The notes below the pieces were generated by a model, which saw nothing but the letters and a program-made list of their open reading frames with translations, was not told where the DNA came from and did no database searches. The position numbers were made by a program, and so were the translations under genes. Shown here piece by piece: positions 1 to 8,143 of a DNA stretch of 35,454 nt; the first letter of the stretch is position 1, and each line of letters begins with the position of its first letter. Source of the DNA: CAZGUH01 sp964529005 (lineage in GTDB: Bacteria; Actinomycetota; Acidimicrobiia; Acidimicrobiales; Ilumatobacteraceae); contig CAZGUH010000038.1 of the NCBI GenBank assembly GCA_964529005.1, positions 1-35,454 on the forward strand, read 5' to 3'.

Positions 1-127
1 CGGGGAAACCGCTCATGACCTGGCAGCAGACGGCCGATGTCAGAGCATCTCTTCACCAGCCTCGCCCCCCGACCGACAGGTTCGCCGCCCCCTGCGGCCC
101 GCCCGCCGGACGTTCACCGCGCTCGCG

Positions 128-2512
128 GTGTGCGCTGTCGCGGGCGCCGCGGTCGCCGCCATGGCATGGGATCCCGAGCCGGCGGGCACGTCACGGGCCA
201 CGGCAGCGCCGCCGGACGCCGAGGCGTGCGACGAGACGACGATGACCGGCCCGACGTCGACGACGAGCCCGACGACGACGAGTCCGACGACGACGGGCGC
301 GCCCACCACCACGCTGGCGTCGGACGGGTCGACGGCCGAGACGACTGAGACGGCAGCCGAGCCGACGGTCGAGGCGACCACCGAGACGACCGAGCCGACG
401 GTCGAGACGACGACCGACGCGCCGGCTGGCCCGACGACGAGCGTGGCGTGCGACGGGTCGCCCGCTGAGACCGGCGAGGTGACGACGACGACGGCAGGGG
501 CGGCTCCGACGGATCCGACGACGACCGTCCCGGAGCCGACGACGACGACATCGACGACGACATCGACGCCGGCCACGACGACCAGCACGACGGCGACCAC
601 GACCACGAGCACGACGACGCTTCCGGCCGTCGAGACGACGGCGGCCATCGAGACCGCGGACGATGAGACTGCGGTCGTCGACACCGCGGACGCGGAGGCG
701 GAGCGCGCGCGGCGGGTCACCCCGCAGACCAACTCGGCAGAGCACGCGCCGGCCGGCCAGCAACTGGCGGACGTGACGGTCCCGCTGCCGGAGGTCGATC
801 CGACGTGGCAACTCGCGCTGCCGCGGCCGCGGACGCCGGGGCGGCCGGGCGCGTCGGCGCCCGCGCCGGGACGCGTGGCGCCGCTCGGGCGCTGGACGCC
901 AGGCGACGAGACGGCGATCATCCTCGCCACGATCCGCCACCTGGAGTCCGGCGCCCGATACGACATCGGTCCGAACGCGGCCGAGGCGTCGGGCGCGTAC
1001 CAGTACATCCCGTCCACGTGGCAGAACGAGGGCGGGTACCCGCACGCGTACCTCGCCCCGCCAGCCGTGCAAGACGCCCGGGCGCGCGCCGACGTGGAGC
1101 GGCTGCTCGCCCGGTGGAACAACGACGTGTCGATGATCCCGGTGCTCTGGTACTACCCGAAGGCGGCCAACGATCCGTTGTGGATGGACCGCGTGCCCAA
1201 CCCGAGCGGCGGCAACCGCTTGACCGTGCGCGAATACCAGACGCTGTGGCTGGCGACGTACACCGCCACCCGCGCGGCCGTCGCCGCCCAACTCGGCGGG
1301 TCCGGATCGCCGAGCGACGCAGCGGGCGCGGCAGCGCCGCTGGCCCCGATCGACATCCTCACCACCGCGCCGAGCACTGCCGCAGGACCGACCGACGCAC
1401 AGCAGGCATCGACCGCTGGCGCCCTCCCGGCGGTCACCGTCGGACCCGTCACGGTCGACGCCAGGACCGTCGGCGAGCAGACCGCGGCGCTCGCAGCCCG
1501 ATCGCGGCCACCGCAGGATCTCGCACCACCAGCCCTCCCGAGCGACGTGCCGCACGAGGTGGCCAGCGCCCTGCGCTCGATCTCCTTCCCGGTGCTCGGA
1601 CCGTCGACGTACTCCGACACGTGGGGCGCCTGCCGCGACGGATGCCATCGCAGCCACGAGGGCACCGACATCATCGGGGTGCCGATGCAGCCGTTGCTGG
1701 CGGTCGTCGACGGCACCGTCGTGCGCGCTCGCCACGCGTCCCGCGGGATCTCGGGGGTGGCGTTCACCATCCAGGACGCGGACGGCTGGCGCTACAACTA
1801 CTTTCATCTGAACAACGACACGCCCGGCGGCGACGACGACATTGCGGCGGAAGCGTGGCGGATCGCACCGGGGTTGGAGGTCGGCGACCACGTGCGCGCC
1901 GGCGAGATCATCGGATACATGGGCGATTCCGGCAACGCCGAAGGTTCGCTCGCTCACCTCCACTTCGAGATCCGCGATCCGTTCGGCGTCGCCCATCCGT
2001 CGTACTGGTCGCTCGCCGCGGCGCACGCTCGCCAGGCATGCTCGATCGGCATCGGCCCGTGGTCGACCCCCGAGCTGCGCTCCCCTGCCGACTCCGACGG
2101 AACGCCGCTCGCCGTCGAGACCACCACGGTGACACCGCTGTTCGGAACGGGCGTGTGGCAGATCGACAACGAGGGACGGGTGACGGCGACAGGAGACGCC
2201 GCTCTGATCGTCCCGTCGCGAGCGCTGACGTGCATGCCGGGGCCCACCACCCCGTTCGGCACGGACGCCGCCGGCTGGACGACGTCGCCGACGACCGATC
2301 TCCTCGCCGGCACGGTGCTCGACGGCATCGACGTCATGGACACCGCGCTCGCCGGTGTGCTGCCCGCGCCGCCGGTCGAGGCGACACCCGCGCCGCGACC
2401 CGGCCGGCGGGCGGCGCGCGCTGCGCTGGCGCCACGGCCGGTCGCATTCGTCAACCCGGCCACGGGCGAGACGATCCTCGTGGTCGACCGCGAACTGCTC
2501 GCCCTGCGCTGA
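128..2512 (+). CDS. Secreted bifunctional murein hydrolase: lysozyme-like transglycosylase domain plus M23 endopeptidase
   Basis: Predicted exported cell-wall hydrolase. From the GTG at 128, residues about 38-215 are a Thr/Glu/Asp-rich low-complexity linker. Residues about 260-390 form a lysozyme-like transglycosylase domain with candidate catalytic Glu273 in HLESG, followed by SGAYQYIPSTWQ. Residues about 480-640 form an M23 (LytM) domain with zinc ligands His510 and Asp514 (SHEGTD) and the HLHFE motif (His610, His612), so the peptidase looks intact. The 5' end is uncertain. The frame stays open to the window edge, and the hydrophobic signal segment at residues 1-12 is preceded in frame by a basic stretch, so the true start is upstream of 128. 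It may lie outside the window, or be the ATG at 37 if the C6 run at 65-70 carries one extra base. No partner gene is adjacent on this strand. Confidence 0.85.
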   Translation: MCAVAGAAVAAMAWDPEPAGTSRATAAPPDAEACDETTMTGPTSTTSPTTTSPTTTGAPTTTLASDGSTAETTETAAEPTVEATTETTEPTVETTTDAPAGPTTSVACDGSPAETGEVTTTTAGAAPTDPTTTVPEPTTTTSTTTSTPATTTSTTATTTTSTTTLPAVETTAAIETADDETAVVDTADAEAERARRVTPQTNSAEHAPAGQQLADVTVPLPEVDPTWQLALPRPRTPGRPGASAPAPGRVAPLGRWTPGDETAIILATIRHLESGARYDIGPNAAEASGAYQYIPSTWQNEGGYPHAYLAPPAVQDARARADVERLLARWNNDVSMIPVLWYYPKAANDPLWMDRVPNPSGGNRLTVREYQTLWLATYTATRAAVAAQLGGSGSPSDAAGAAAPLAPIDILTTAPSTAAGPTDAQQASTAGALPAVTVGPVTVDARTVGEQTAALAARSRPPQDLAPPALPSDVPHEVASALRSISFPVLGPSTYSDTWGACRDGCHRSHEGTDIIGVPMQPLLAVVDGTVVRARHASRGISGVAFTIQDADGWRYNYFHLNNDTPGGDDDIAAEAWRIAPGLEVGDHVRAGEIIGYMGDSGNAEGSLAHLHFEIRDPFGVAHPSYWSLAAAHARQACSIGIGPWSTPELRSPADSDGTPLAVETTTVTPLFGTGVWQIDNEGRVTATGDAALIVPSRALTCMPGPTTPFGTDAAGWTTSPTTDLLAGTVLDGIDVMDTALAGVLPAPPVEATPAPRPGRRAARAALAPRPVAFVNPATGETILVVDRELLALR

Positions 2513-2667
2513 ACCCGTTGCGCGCTGGAGTTCGCGCGATCGGCGGCGCCCGCGGGGGTCGATCGGTCCGATCTTGTCAAGGCGACGGCAATTTCGCTCG
2601 CGCTGCGTGACATCACGGGTGCGTCACCGTCAGATTTCGCTCGTCCGGAGGCGAGCGGAGGTGACGG
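2513..2667. other. Intergenic gap between murein hydrolase and surface protein
   Basis: The gap holds a short inverted repeat (CGCGC at 2521-2525 with GCGCG at 2534-2538) just after the upstream stop, a 13-base palindrome GATCGGTCCGATC at 2561-2573, and a strong Shine-Dalgarno GGAGGTGA at 2657-2664 serving the GTG at 2668. No convincing -10 element was found, so a promoter is not assigned. Confidence 0.35.
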
Positions 2668-4497
2668 GTGCAGCCGAACGCATGTCGCGATCGCGAGCCG
2701 GCACGGCGCGCGATCGGCGTCGCGGTCACGCTCTCGACGGTCATCGCGGCTGCCACCGTCGTCTCCCGGATCGTCGCCGCCAGCGCGGCGCCGGCCCCGG
2801 CGCCTGCGACCGCGAGCGCCACGGCGCTGCCCGCCGCGCCGTCGGCGCCGGGCGCGCCGCTGGGCGCGCCGCTGTCGGTGTACCAGCCGGTGGGGCCGAT
2901 CCGGCTCGCCGACACACGCCAGGCCGCGTGTGGCTGCAGCCGCCACGACGACGGCTCGACCATCACCGTCGAGATCTCGGGCCGCGACGGCATCCCGGCC
3001 AGGGCGATCGCGGCCGCGCTGACGATCACGATCACCGACGCCGCCGCGGGCGGCTACGCGACCGTCTGGCCGTCGGGGACGCCGCGTCGCACGACGTCGG
3101 CGGTCAACTGGGAGGCCGGGCAGACGGTCGCCAACAGCACGATCGTGCCGATCGGCGCCGACGGCGCCGTCGACGTCGACGTCTCGGCGAACGCCGGGGT
3201 GATCGTCGACATCAGCGGCGTATTCGTGCCCACCGCGGGAGATGCCACGGCCGGTCGGTTCATCGCCCTGCCGCCCGAGCGTCTCGTCGACACCCGCGGC
3301 GGCGTCGCACCGGCGGCCCCGATGATCCGGGTCGCGCTGCCCCCGACCGTCGCCGACGACGCGACCGCGGTCGTCGCGACCGTGACCGCGACGGACGCAT
3401 CGCGCCCGGGCTACTTGTCGGCGCGTCCGGCAGGGTCTCCTCATGGGGGGAACGCGCAGACGTCCATCCTCAACATCGATGCCGCCGGCCAGACGCGAGC
3501 GGCGACGATCGTCGCACCGGTGTCGCCTGCAGGCTTCGTCGTGGAGGCGTCGATGGCGACGCACGTCATCGTCGACATCGTCGGCTGGTTCACCGGGCCG
3601 AGCGCGCCGCGTACCGACGAGGGGGCATTCGTCGCCCTCGCGCCGACCCGGCTCGTCGACACCCGGCACGGCGGCCCCCTGCTCGCGGGCGGCACGAGGG
3701 AGCTGGCGATCACAGACCTTCCGTCGCCCGCTGCGGCCGTCGTCACCAACCTGACGGTCACCCAGACCGCGGCGCCGGGCTTCCTCACGGCGCACGCCGC
3801 GCGCACACCACGCCCGGCGACCTCCACCGCCAACTGGTCCACCGGAGCGACGGTGGCGAACCTGGCGATCACGCAGCTCTCGACCGCCGGTGTCGGCTAT
3901 TCGAGTTCTGCGCAGACCGACCTCGCTGTCGACCTCACCGGATACTTCGTCGGCCGTCCGCTTCCCGCCACCGAGCCCGTCCCCGTCGAGTCGGCCGCGC
4001 CGTGGCGCGACGCCGCGGGCGTCGACCTGCTCGAGGGATCGCTGCCGGCCGACGTCGCCGCCGCGCTGGCGAACGTCGAGGTGTACGTCGTCGACGACCT
4101 CGGTGGGTACGACGGGTACGCGACCGCGCCGATCGCCCTCGGGCCGGGGGCGGCGCCGGGGTTCACGCTCACCGGGGCGATCCGCTTCTCCCGTTCGCTG
4201 CTCGCAAAGCCGCTCGGCGCGCGCCAGACGATCGCCGCTCACGAGGCGGGGCACATCCTCGAGTACTTCTGGATCTCGATCGGCAACATCGCCGGCGACC
4301 GCCCGGCGGATCGTGTCGACGCGATCGGCGGCGACGAGTGCGCCGCCGACGCCGTCGGCCGCGAGCTCTTCCGACGCAACGCCCGCAACGGCTACGACAA
4401 CGCGCTCTACGACGGCGCTCTGGTGGCCTGCTCGACGACCCCGGAAGCCCGCGCGCTGGCGATCGAGATCGTCGAGAACGCACTCGCCCGCGCCTGA
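2668..4497 (+). CDS. Secreted surface protein: three RLVDTR-type beta repeats and a C-terminal HExxH metallopeptidase-like domain
   Basis: 609 residues. The N-terminus has basic residues then a hydrophobic stretch (about 13-40), consistent with export, followed by an Ala/Pro-rich linker. Three repeats of about 120 residues begin near residues 71, 197 and 321. They carry the signatures RLADTR, RLVDTR and RLVDTR, and each ends in a segment like VDIVGWF. Such repeats are common in predicted surface proteins of Acidimicrobiia and relatives; their ligand is unknown. The C-terminal part (about 432-609) carries HEAGH (His525, Glu526, His529) and, 27 residues on, DECAAD (Asp556, Glu557, Asp561), which fits a gluzincin-like zinc site with a downstream acidic third ligand. 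The GTG start is fixed by GGAGGTGA at 2657-2664. Peptidase activity is inferred from motifs only. Confidence 0.8.
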   Translation: MQPNACRDREPARRAIGVAVTLSTVIAAATVVSRIVAASAAPAPAPATASATALPAAPSAPGAPLGAPLSVYQPVGPIRLADTRQAACGCSRHDDGSTITVEISGRDGIPARAIAAALTITITDAAAGGYATVWPSGTPRRTTSAVNWEAGQTVANSTIVPIGADGAVDVDVSANAGVIVDISGVFVPTAGDATAGRFIALPPERLVDTRGGVAPAAPMIRVALPPTVADDATAVVATVTATDASRPGYLSARPAGSPHGGNAQTSILNIDAAGQTRAATIVAPVSPAGFVVEASMATHVIVDIVGWFTGPSAPRTDEGAFVALAPTRLVDTRHGGPLLAGGTRELAITDLPSPAAAVVTNLTVTQTAAPGFLTAHAARTPRPATSTANWSTGATVANLAITQLSTAGVGYSSSAQTDLAVDLTGYFVGRPLPATEPVPVESAAPWRDAAGVDLLEGSLPADVAAALANVEVYVVDDLGGYDGYATAPIALGPGAAPGFTLTGAIRFSRSLLAKPLGARQTIAAHEAGHILEYFWISIGNIAGDRPADRVDAIGGDECAADAVGRELFRRNARNGYDNALYDGALVACSTTPEARALAIEIVENALARA

Positions 4498-4500
4498 GCC

Positions 4501-5448
4501 TCACCCACCGCTCGGCCGTCCGGCCATCGCCCGGCCGAGCCGGGCGCCCAGCGCCCGACGCAGAGCGCTGCGCCGCCATTCAAACGCCGCCCTGCCACCG
4601 GGCGGCGGCGCGAGGACAGCGCCGGGCGTGTCGGCGGTCGGCCGGTGCGTGAGGATCAGGCGGCCCGAGTACGCCGCCACAGCCCATCTCGTCAGGCTCG
4701 GCGAGACACGCATGCCGAACACCACGAGCCGGCCGGTCAGCCCGACGACCGCGCGCCGGCGGGGGCGTCGCGCGCATCGCAGCACCGCGGCGGCGGCGCG
4801 CTCGGGGGCGCATGCCGGCGGGATCGCACGCAACATGTGTCCGGTGTGATTGCCGGCGCGCACGAACATCGGTGTGTCAAGGGGTCCGGGAAGAACCTCG
4901 CAGACGCGGATCGGGCCGCGGCGCCCGAGCGAGCTCTGGAGCGCCAACGCGAGCCCGTGAACCGCGAACTTCGTCATCGTGTACACGGGAACGATCGGGT
5001 TCGGCACGATCGCCAGGACGGACGACGTGATGATCAACACGCCGTGGCCCTGCTGCCCGAACTGGGCCAGTGCTGCCCGTGCGGTGAGAGCCGTCCCGAT
5101 CGCGTTCGTGCGCAGCGTCGCCGCGACCTCTTCGACGGGCGTGTCGGGCAGGTGACCCGCGAGCAGCACGGCGGCCATCTCCACCCACGTGTCGATCGTG
5201 CCGAACTCCGCCACGGCGTCCCGGCGCAGGCGTTCGACGGCGACCGGATCACCGACGTCGGTGGCGACAGCGATCGCGCGGGCGCCACGGGCACGGCACT
5301 CCTTCGCGACGTCCTCCAACTCGTCGGCGCGCCGCGCGGCGAGCACGAGCGCCGCCCGGTGGTCGGCGAATGCCAGCGCGGTCGCCCGGCCGGCGCCACT
5401 CGTCGCCCCCGTGACGACGACGACGGATCCGGCCAGTCGGCGCTTCAC
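4501..5448 (-). CDS. SDR family oxidoreductase with atypical NNAG position
   Basis: 315-residue classical-type short-chain dehydrogenase. The cofactor motif is TGATSGAG (residues 13-20) and the catalytic set is Ser142/143 with Tyr156 and Lys160 (YTMTK). Where most SDRs have NNAG, this protein reads VEMA (89-92), which is unusual, because that loop normally packs against the cofactor. The C-terminal extension of about 80 basic residues is longer than in minimal SDRs. The GTG start at 5448 overlaps the stop of the upstream FAD oxidoreductase as GTGA, so the two are translationally coupled and probably act on one substrate. NADP preference is suggested by the basic residues after beta-2 (AARRAD). 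The substrate is unknown. Confidence 0.85.
   Translation of the reverse strand: MKRRLAGSVVVVTGATSGAGRATALAFADHRAALVLAARRADELEDVAKECRARGARAIAVATDVGDPVAVERLRRDAVAEFGTIDTWVEMAAVLLAGHLPDTPVEEVAATLRTNAIGTALTARAALAQFGQQGHGVLIITSSVLAIVPNPIVPVYTMTKFAVHGLALALQSSLGRRGPIRVCEVLPGPLDTPMFVRAGNHTGHMLRAIPPACAPERAAAAVLRCARRPRRRAVVGLTGRLVVFGMRVSPSLTRWAVAAYSGRLILTHRPTADTPGAVLAPPPGGRAAFEWRRSALRRALGARLGRAMAGRPSGG
4510..4540. terminator. Hairpin at convergent gene ends
   Basis: Nine-base-pair stem GCTCGGCCG (4510-4518) with CGGCCGAGC (4532-4540) and a 13-base loop. It lies 13 bases after the surface-protein stop and inside the last codons of the minus-strand SDR. There is no U-tract. Assignment as a terminator for the plus-strand gene is by position and symmetry only. 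Confidence 0.45.
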
Positions 5449-7046
5449 GTCGCCCGCCGCGTGATCCTGTTCACCCGGGCGTGCCACAGCGCGGCGCGCG
5501 CCGCGTTGGCGCCGGGCGCCCCGTGCACGGCGCCTCCCGGATGGGCCGACGCCGAGGCGAGGTACAAGCCGTCGATCGGTGTCTCGGGGCGGCCTCCGCC
5601 CGGGACGGGCCGGAACATCAGCATCTGGTGGGGCTGCGAGGTGCCGCCCGACACTGCGCCGCCGACGAGGTTCGCATCGTGCGCCTCGAGATCGGCGGGC
5701 GTGGCGACGTGGCGGGCGCGGATCGACGAACGGAACCCCGGCGCCAGGCGTTCGATCTCGGCCTCGATCCGATCGGCGAACCGCTCGCCCCAGCATCGCG
5801 ACGTCACGTCGATGGCGTCCGCGCCGCCGGATGCGTCCGCCCGCGCCGCGTGGGGGACGTGGGTGTAGGCCCACAGCGTCTCGGCGCCGGGCGGCTGCCG
5901 CGAGGGGTCGGTGATCGACTGCTGGCCGGCGAGCAGGAACGGCCGCGAGGGCAAGAGTCCCTGGGTGATCTCGGCAGTGTGCCGAGTCAGATCGTCGACG
6001 CTGTCGGCGATGTGCACCGTGCCGGCGCGCCGCGCCGCCTCCGCGGTCCACGGGACGGGCGCGTCGAGGTTCCAGTCGACCTTGAACGTCGCGTGGTCCC
6101 ATTGAAACCGGCGAAGGTCGTCGACGAAGCGCGGCGGCAGCAGGTCGTCGCCGACGAGGCGGTGGAACAGGCGCGGCGCGTCGACGTCGGCGAGCACGGC
6201 TCGCCGGGCGCGGAACCGTCCAGTGCCGGTCTCCACGCCGATGGCCCGGCCGTCGCGCACGGTGACTCGCTCGACCGGCTGGCCACAGATCACGCGGCCG
6301 CCACGGGATTCCAGACGTCGCACCAGCGCGGCAGTGATCTGGCCAGCGCCGCCCGCTGGGACAGGAAACCCATGATCCTGGCCGAGCATCAGCAGCAGCC
6401 ACCCGAACGTGCCGCCGCCGGCCATCTCGGGTCCGAAGTCGGCGTGCAGCGCGCAGCCGACGAGGAGGCGACGCGCTTGGGGGCTGGTGAACGTCTCCTC
6501 CGCCATCCGGCGAGCGGGCAGTAGCAGGAACCGCAGGAAGCGCGCCAGGTCGCGACGCAACGCGGCCGCCAGACGAACCGATGCGCGCACGGGTGGGAAC
6601 GGGCCGAGCATGGCCCGCAACAGCGGGCCTCGGACCTGCGTCCACGATTCGTGGAGCGCGATCCACGCCCGGCCGTCTGCAGGATGCGCGCCGGCCAACC
6701 CGGCCGCCGTGCCGTCGCAATCGCGCGACAGCGTCGGGCATGTCCCGTCGCCGGCAGGATGCGCCAGGACGATCGGCGCGTGGGTCCAGCGCAGGCCGAA
6801 ATCCTCGAGACCGAGACGGGCGATCGGTCCCACGGCGGCGAACGGGTAGAACGCGCTGCACACGTCGTTGACGAACCCAGGCTCGATCAACGCCGACGAG
6901 CGCACGGCGCCGCCGGGCTCGGCGGCCGCCTCCAGCACGAGCACATCGCACCCGGCGTCGGCCAGAAGGTTCGCGGCGACCAGACCGTTCGGCCCCGCGC
7001 CGATCACGACTGCGTCGGCTGCGTCAGCGGTGAAGCCCGGCGTCAT
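5445..7046 (-). CDS. FAD-dependent oxidoreductase of the phytoene desaturase/PYROXD2-like family
   Basis: 533 residues. The N-terminal Rossmann dinucleotide motif is GAGPNGLVAANLLADAG (residues about 17-33), followed by the Glu that binds the FAD ribose (VLVLEA) and the flavin-contact segment EPGGAVRSS. The C-terminus carries the second FAD motif around DGLYLASASAHPGGAVHG, typical of the carotenoid-desaturase-like family to which PYROXD2 belongs. Family members oxidise or isomerise lipophilic polyenes or ketones; no carotenoid genes are nearby, so 'phytoene desaturase' should not be read literally. It is the first gene of a two-gene unit with the SDR (GTGA overlap at 5445-5448). A possible small ORF ends 12 bases upstream. 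Confidence 0.85.
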   Translation of the reverse strand: MTPGFTADAADAVVIGAGPNGLVAANLLADAGCDVLVLEAAAEPGGAVRSSALIEPGFVNDVCSAFYPFAAVGPIARLGLEDFGLRWTHAPIVLAHPAGDGTCPTLSRDCDGTAAGLAGAHPADGRAWIALHESWTQVRGPLLRAMLGPFPPVRASVRLAAALRRDLARFLRFLLLPARRMAEETFTSPQARRLLVGCALHADFGPEMAGGGTFGWLLLMLGQDHGFPVPAGGAGQITAALVRRLESRGGRVICGQPVERVTVRDGRAIGVETGTGRFRARRAVLADVDAPRLFHRLVGDDLLPPRFVDDLRRFQWDHATFKVDWNLDAPVPWTAEAARRAGTVHIADSVDDLTRHTAEITQGLLPSRPFLLAGQQSITDPSRQPPGAETLWAYTHVPHAARADASGGADAIDVTSRCWGERFADRIEAEIERLAPGFRSSIRARHVATPADLEAHDANLVGGAVSGGTSQPHQMLMFRPVPGGGRPETPIDGLYLASASAHPGGAVHGAPGANAARAALWHARVNRITRRAT

Positions 7047-7358
7047 GCGGCGCGGGCGTCAGCGCCGCTCGGTGTCGGTGGTTCCGCTCGGCTCACCGGC
7101 GCCGCGCTCTGGCGGCTGTTCGATGCGCTCCGCATGCCGGCGGCCTGCGTCCCTGCGCGTCGGCTGTGCCTCGGCGTTGGACTCCATCTCCGCCTCGTCG
7201 CTCGCCGCGTTGCTGATGCCTGGATCGTTACCCATGCCGACGCGTGCCCTCCTGACGGCAAACCCATACGCATCGCCGCGGCGAGCGCCGTGAGGAATGT
7301 GGCGGTCCCGCCATGGGTAGAGAGTCACGAGAGGTTGAGGAGCGCACGGAGGTCAGCC
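7047..7358. other. Divergent intergenic region, 312 bases
   Basis: Region between the divergent FAD oxidoreductase and the small acidic protein. Apart from the doubtful small ORF at 7059-7235 it holds a perfect inverted repeat TGGCGG-TC-CCGCCA at 7300-7313 and the Shine-Dalgarno GGAGG at 7348-7352 for the gene at 7359. No AT-rich promoter island like those further downstream is visible. Confidence 0.4.
7059..7235 (-). CDS. Possible small hydrophilic protein, 58 residues
   Basis: An ATG at 7235 opens a 58-residue, highly charged ORF (rich in Glu, Arg and Ala) that stops 12 bases before the FAD oxidoreductase start, so it could be the first gene of that operon. An AGGAGG lies 12 bases upstream of the ATG, which is rather far. 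No domain is recognisable. It may equally be a chance frame in a GC-rich 5' region. Confidence 0.35.
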   Translation of the reverse strand: MGNDPGISNAASDEAEMESNAEAQPTRRDAGRRHAERIEQPPERGAGEPSGTTDTERR

Positions 7359-7637
7359 ATGGCATCGGAGAGCAAGACCACCACCGACCATGACGAGATC
7401 CGGTCGTGGGTCGAACGGCACGACGGCTCGCCTGCCACCGTGCGCACCGGTGACGACGACACCGTCGGTGTCCTTCGCATCGACTTCCCCGGAGGCGCCG
7501 GCGAGGATCGCTTGCGACACATCGACTGGGACGAGTGGTTCGCCAAGTTCGACGCCGAGGACCTCGCGTTCCTCTACCAAGAGCGCAAGGCCAGCGGCGA
7601 GGACAGCACGTTCTTCAAGCTGGTCGCGCGGGGCTGA
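7359..7637 (+). CDS. Small acidic cytosolic protein, 92 residues, conserved actinobacterial type
   Basis: The protein begins MASESKTTTDHDEIRSWVE and contains VLRIDFPGG, WDEWFAKFD and LAFLYQE. This pattern matches small conserved proteins of about 80-95 residues found widely in bacteria. Some databases name them '1,4-alpha-glucan branching enzyme', but the length excludes that enzyme. There is no signal peptide or membrane segment. The start is well fixed by GGAGG at 7348-7352 six bases before the ATG; the longer open frame upstream of 7359 lacks such a site. It is monocistronic on this strand and converges on the lipoprotein gene with an 8-base gap. Function is not known. Confidence 0.8.
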   Translation: MASESKTTTDHDEIRSWVERHDGSPATVRTGDDDTVGVLRIDFPGGAGEDRLRHIDWDEWFAKFDAEDLAFLYQERKASGEDSTFFKLVARG

Positions 7638-7645
7638 CTCCCGCC

Positions 7646-7891
7646 TCACCCGGATCCCACGCTCAAGCCCGACTCGACGCTGTCGCCGGTCGGACCGCCT
7701 ACGCCTGACGAGCCATCAGGGATCTCCCCGGTCGGGTCGTCGAGCACGACCGTATCCCCGACGATCGTCGTCACCGGCGTCGTGGGTGCGTCGTCGTCAT
7801 CGTCGTCGGAGCAGCCAGCAGCGAATGCCAGCGCCACGACGGACGCAGGCAGGAGCAGGCGACGCAGCGATCGTGCTCGAACCGGTGTCAT
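7646..7891 (-). CDS. Small lipoprotein with poly-Asp tract
   Basis: 81 residues. A basic n-region, a hydrophobic core and the lipobox LAFAAGC with lipidated Cys27 are clear. The mature part starts Ser-Asp6 and is Thr/Gly/Asp-rich without a recognisable fold, so it is probably a disordered acidic tail on the outer face of the membrane. The start ATG overlaps the upstream stop as ATGA (7888-7891), making it the last gene of the membrane-protein cluster running down from 9749. The poly-Asp stretch might bind divalent cations; that is speculation. Confidence 0.75.
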   Translation of the reverse strand: MTPVRARSLRRLLLPASVVALAFAAGCSDDDDDDAPTTPVTTIVGDTVVLDDPTGEIPDGSSGVGGPTGDSVESGLSVGSG

Positions 7892-8115
7892 GGGGCCGGC
7901 GCCTCCGCCTCGTCGGCGGGGCTGGACGGTTCGTCGGATGCGCGGCCAGGGTCGTCGATCACGCCCGCGGCGTTGAACGCATCGAGCACGTCGCGGGCGG
8001 TGTTCCCGCCCGTCTCGGTGGTCTCTCCGGCGCCGCGCTCGCCGGCGGCCTGATCGTTCCGTTCGCGCCGAGCTCGACGCTCGGCGACAGCATGGGGAAG
8101 CGGCTTGTGTTGCAT
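7888..8115 (-). CDS. Small hydrophilic protein of unknown function
   Basis: 75 residues from the ATG at 8115: a basic N-terminal third (ERRARRERND), a short possible helix around ARDVLDAFNAAGVIDD, and an acidic Pro/Ala/Glu tail. No family recognised. A GTG at 8169 would add 18 residues but would overlap the DUF3618 gene by 26 bases and gives Pro/Arg-rich sequence typical of off-frame reading, so 8115 is preferred, although neither has a strong ribosome site. Coupled to the lipoprotein by ATGA. Existence is supported mainly by tight operon packing. Confidence 0.55.
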   Translation of the reverse strand: MQHKPLPHAVAERRARRERNDQAAGERGAGETTETGGNTARDVLDAFNAAGVIDDPGRASDEPSSPADEAEAPAP

Positions 8116-8143
8116 GTTCTGCCGTACCCGGGTGGAGCGGGCG

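Noticed and set aside
238..640. GAC/ACG-type tandem DNA repeat
   Set aside because: Period-3 pattern follows Thr/Asp codons of a low-complexity linker and has no fixed repeat unit.
191..2026. 611-codon minus-strand frame across the murein hydrolase
   Set aside because: Arg-rich shadow of the real gene; no start signal or motif.
2561..2573. Palindrome GATCGGTCCGATC as a terminator
   Set aside because: A one-base loop cannot form an RNA hairpin with the full stem, and GATC/CGATCG-rich words are frequent in this genome.
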